Source: Candidatus Zhuqueibacterota bacterium (GTDB lineage Bacteria; Zhuqueibacterota; Zhuqueibacteria; Zhuqueibacterales; Zhuqueibacteraceae). Taken from it: a DNA stretch of 6,410 nucleotides. A model generated the notes under the pieces. It worked only from the letters and a program-made list of their open reading frames with translations. It was not told where the DNA came from and made no database searches. Position 1 is the stretch's first letter. Each line of letters opens with the position of its first letter. Shown here in pieces: positions 5,598 to 6,410 of the stretch. Made by a program: the position numbers and the translations under genes. Location: NCBI GenBank assembly GCA_013361015.1, contig JABWAN010000344.1, forward strand, positions 1 through 6,410, written 5' to 3'.

Positions 5598-6254
5598 TTA
5601 AGCAGTCGCCTCTTTAAAGGTTCGTCCGGCCACGTCTTTATTGAGCCTGAAAGCATAAACAAACGCGAGGGAGATCGCGGCGGCGAGCGTAATTGATGCG
5701 ATAACGTCGCTGACAAAATGATCGTTCACACCCACGCGCGCAATTGTAATAAAGACCGGAATGATCGCCAGCGGAAGGCGATAGCGCGGAAAGATGAAGG
5801 CCAGCGGGAAATACAAGCTCCAAAAATGCGCCGCATGCCCGGAAGGAAACGAGTTGCCATCCGCCGTGAAAAATTGCGCGTTCCAAGCGGCTTGTTCGAT
5901 CACCTCCTCGGGACGCAGACGCTCGAAAACATTCTTGAGTGTTCCGGCCACGAGCCGGGTGATGATATGCGTGAGAGCGATAAAGAGAAAAAGATTGGCG
6001 GTCGCGCGCCACGATTGGCGCCACCACAATATAGCGCCGATCGCCAACAACGCGTAACCCAGCGCCAATTTGGAAATTCCCCAACCGAACACGGTCTCAA
6101 TCCACGCCGTGCCTTTGCTGAAAACGGCGGCGCCAGTTCCCTGTTGATGAATAAACTCCGCGACCGGCCGATCCAAAACGCCAATCGCGATGACGCATAA
6201 AAGCGCCGCCAGCAATCCGGTGAAAGCGAGTCGCTTGGAATTCATTTTAGACAT
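5598..6254 (-). CDS. PAP2-family membrane phosphatase
   Basis: 218 residues with about five to six hydrophobic segments (for example 10-27, 60-78, 85-104, 143-156, 160-173, 184-203). The three PAP2 motifs are present: K107-x6-R114-P115 in KNVFERLRP; P137-S-G-H140 in SFPSGHAAH; and R173-VGVND-H179-FVS-D183, where the usual Ser before Arg is Ala. H140 and H179 are the catalytic histidines of the family, which removes phosphate from lipid phosphates (phosphatidate, undecaprenyl diphosphate, phosphatidylglycerophosphate) at the outer face of the inner membrane. Which lipid is unclear; undecaprenyl-PP recycling is only one option. The start at 6254 is supported by AGGAG (6266-6262) seven bases upstream; a second ATG three codons later is less well placed. 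It follows the GNAT fragment within 31 bp and is followed by the amidohydrolase after 30 bp, suggesting one transcript. Confidence 0.9.
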   Translation of the reverse strand: MSKMNSKRLAFTGLLAALLCVIAIGVLDRPVAEFIHQQGTGAAVFSKGTAWIETVFGWGISKLALGYALLAIGAILWWRQSWRATANLFLFIALTHIITRLVAGTLKNVFERLRPEEVIEQAAWNAQFFTADGNSFPSGHAAHFWSLYFPLAFIFPRYRLPLAIIPVFITIARVGVNDHFVSDVIASITLAAAISLAFVYAFRLNKDVAGRTFKEATA

Positions 6255-6285
6255 TGTGAAGCTCCTGATGATATTCCACTAATCC

Positions 6286-6410
6286 TCACCGTCCAGCCAA
6301 TGCGCCTGGGATTAATTCCGCCACCATGAACACCTCATCAGGAACATCATATTCGCAGCGAGGACCTTTAGCTTTCGCAAGCGTGAAACCAAAACGAGGA
6401 TAGTAATTGG
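6286..6410 (-). CDS. YhbS-type GNAT N-acetyltransferase, C-terminal end (5' part outside window)
   Basis: Only 40 residues are inside the window. They read NYYPRFGFTLAKAKG, then CEYDVPDEVFMVAEL, then IPGALAGR and TGA. This is the end of the YhbS-like GNAT family (COG3153), where 'YY.RFGF..A..~g..c.~.vPdevFMv.EL.pGaL.g' closes the acetyl-CoA fold; the acetyl-CoA-binding loop lies upstream, outside the window. Many relatives continue with about ten residues of the form 'G.VrYhpeF'. Here the codons after the TGA read GLVEYHQELHNV and reach TAA at 6247-6249, so the stop may be an acquired truncation and the older end may have overlapped the PAP2 start. The substrate is unknown. It is the first visible gene of the PAP2-amidohydrolase run. 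Confidence 0.75.
   Translation of the reverse strand, partial: NYYPRFGFTLAKAKGPRCEYDVPDEVFMVAELIPGALAGR

Noticed and set aside
6264..6342. 8-bp inverted repeat CCTGATGA / TCATCAGG
   Set aside because: The arms are 63 bases apart and fall in coding or tail codons; likely chance.
2460..6410. Alternative genetic code with TGA read as Trp or Gly
   Set aside because: TGA ends the intact VOC and amidohydrolase genes, one case is TAA, and Trp is encoded by TGG throughout.

Overview
The window (mid-range G+C, no RNA genes, no complete transposon) looks like a chromosomal stretch of a Gram-negative bacterium. The evidence is a secreted beta-barrel-like protein ending in phenylalanine, a Sec signal peptide on an amidohydrolase, and a membrane-anchored AraC regulator of a type common in the Bacteroidota/FCB-like and neighbouring candidate phyla. 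No phylum can be fixed from the sequence alone.

Left part, plus strand: the 3' end of an AAA/STAND-type ATPase (1-248), a seven-helix membrane protein with a C-terminal AraC DNA-binding domain (267-1397), a 183-bp spacer holding an 18-bp-period direct repeat that could be an operator, and an unrecognised outer-membrane-type protein (1581-2360).

Middle part, minus strand: a small operon-like run, GNAT acetyltransferase (3823-2990), then a VOC/glyoxalase-fold protein (2985-2656), then a carboxymuconolactone decarboxylase/AhpD-like remnant (about 2655-2460). The GNAT is split by one in-frame TAA. The AhpD-like gene has lost its 5' part, carries TGA where the family has Trp, and is frameshifted. 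Only the VOC gene is intact. The run lies between two long imperfect palindromes, a 72-bp REP/MITE-like element at 3845-3916 and a 57-bp hairpin at 2388-2444.

Right part, minus strand: the 3' end of a second, YhbS-type GNAT (6410-6286), a PAP2 phosphatase (6254-5598) and a secreted metal-dependent amidohydrolase (5567-4092), closely spaced and probably co-transcribed. The second GNAT ends at a TGA that is followed in frame by a family-like tail. The 3' end of the amidohydrolase overlaps a 24-codon TPR-like tail that one extra A in an A5 run would join to it.

The main theme is gene erosion: three genes on the minus strand carry in-frame stops inside or next to recognisable family sequence, and a fourth has an out-of-frame tail. 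TGA also serves as the normal stop of intact genes here, so a changed genetic code is not the favoured reading. I found no convincing new defence, CRISPR or biosynthetic system. The best candidates for new biology are the membrane AraC / outer-membrane protein pair with its putative operator, and the palindromic repeat.
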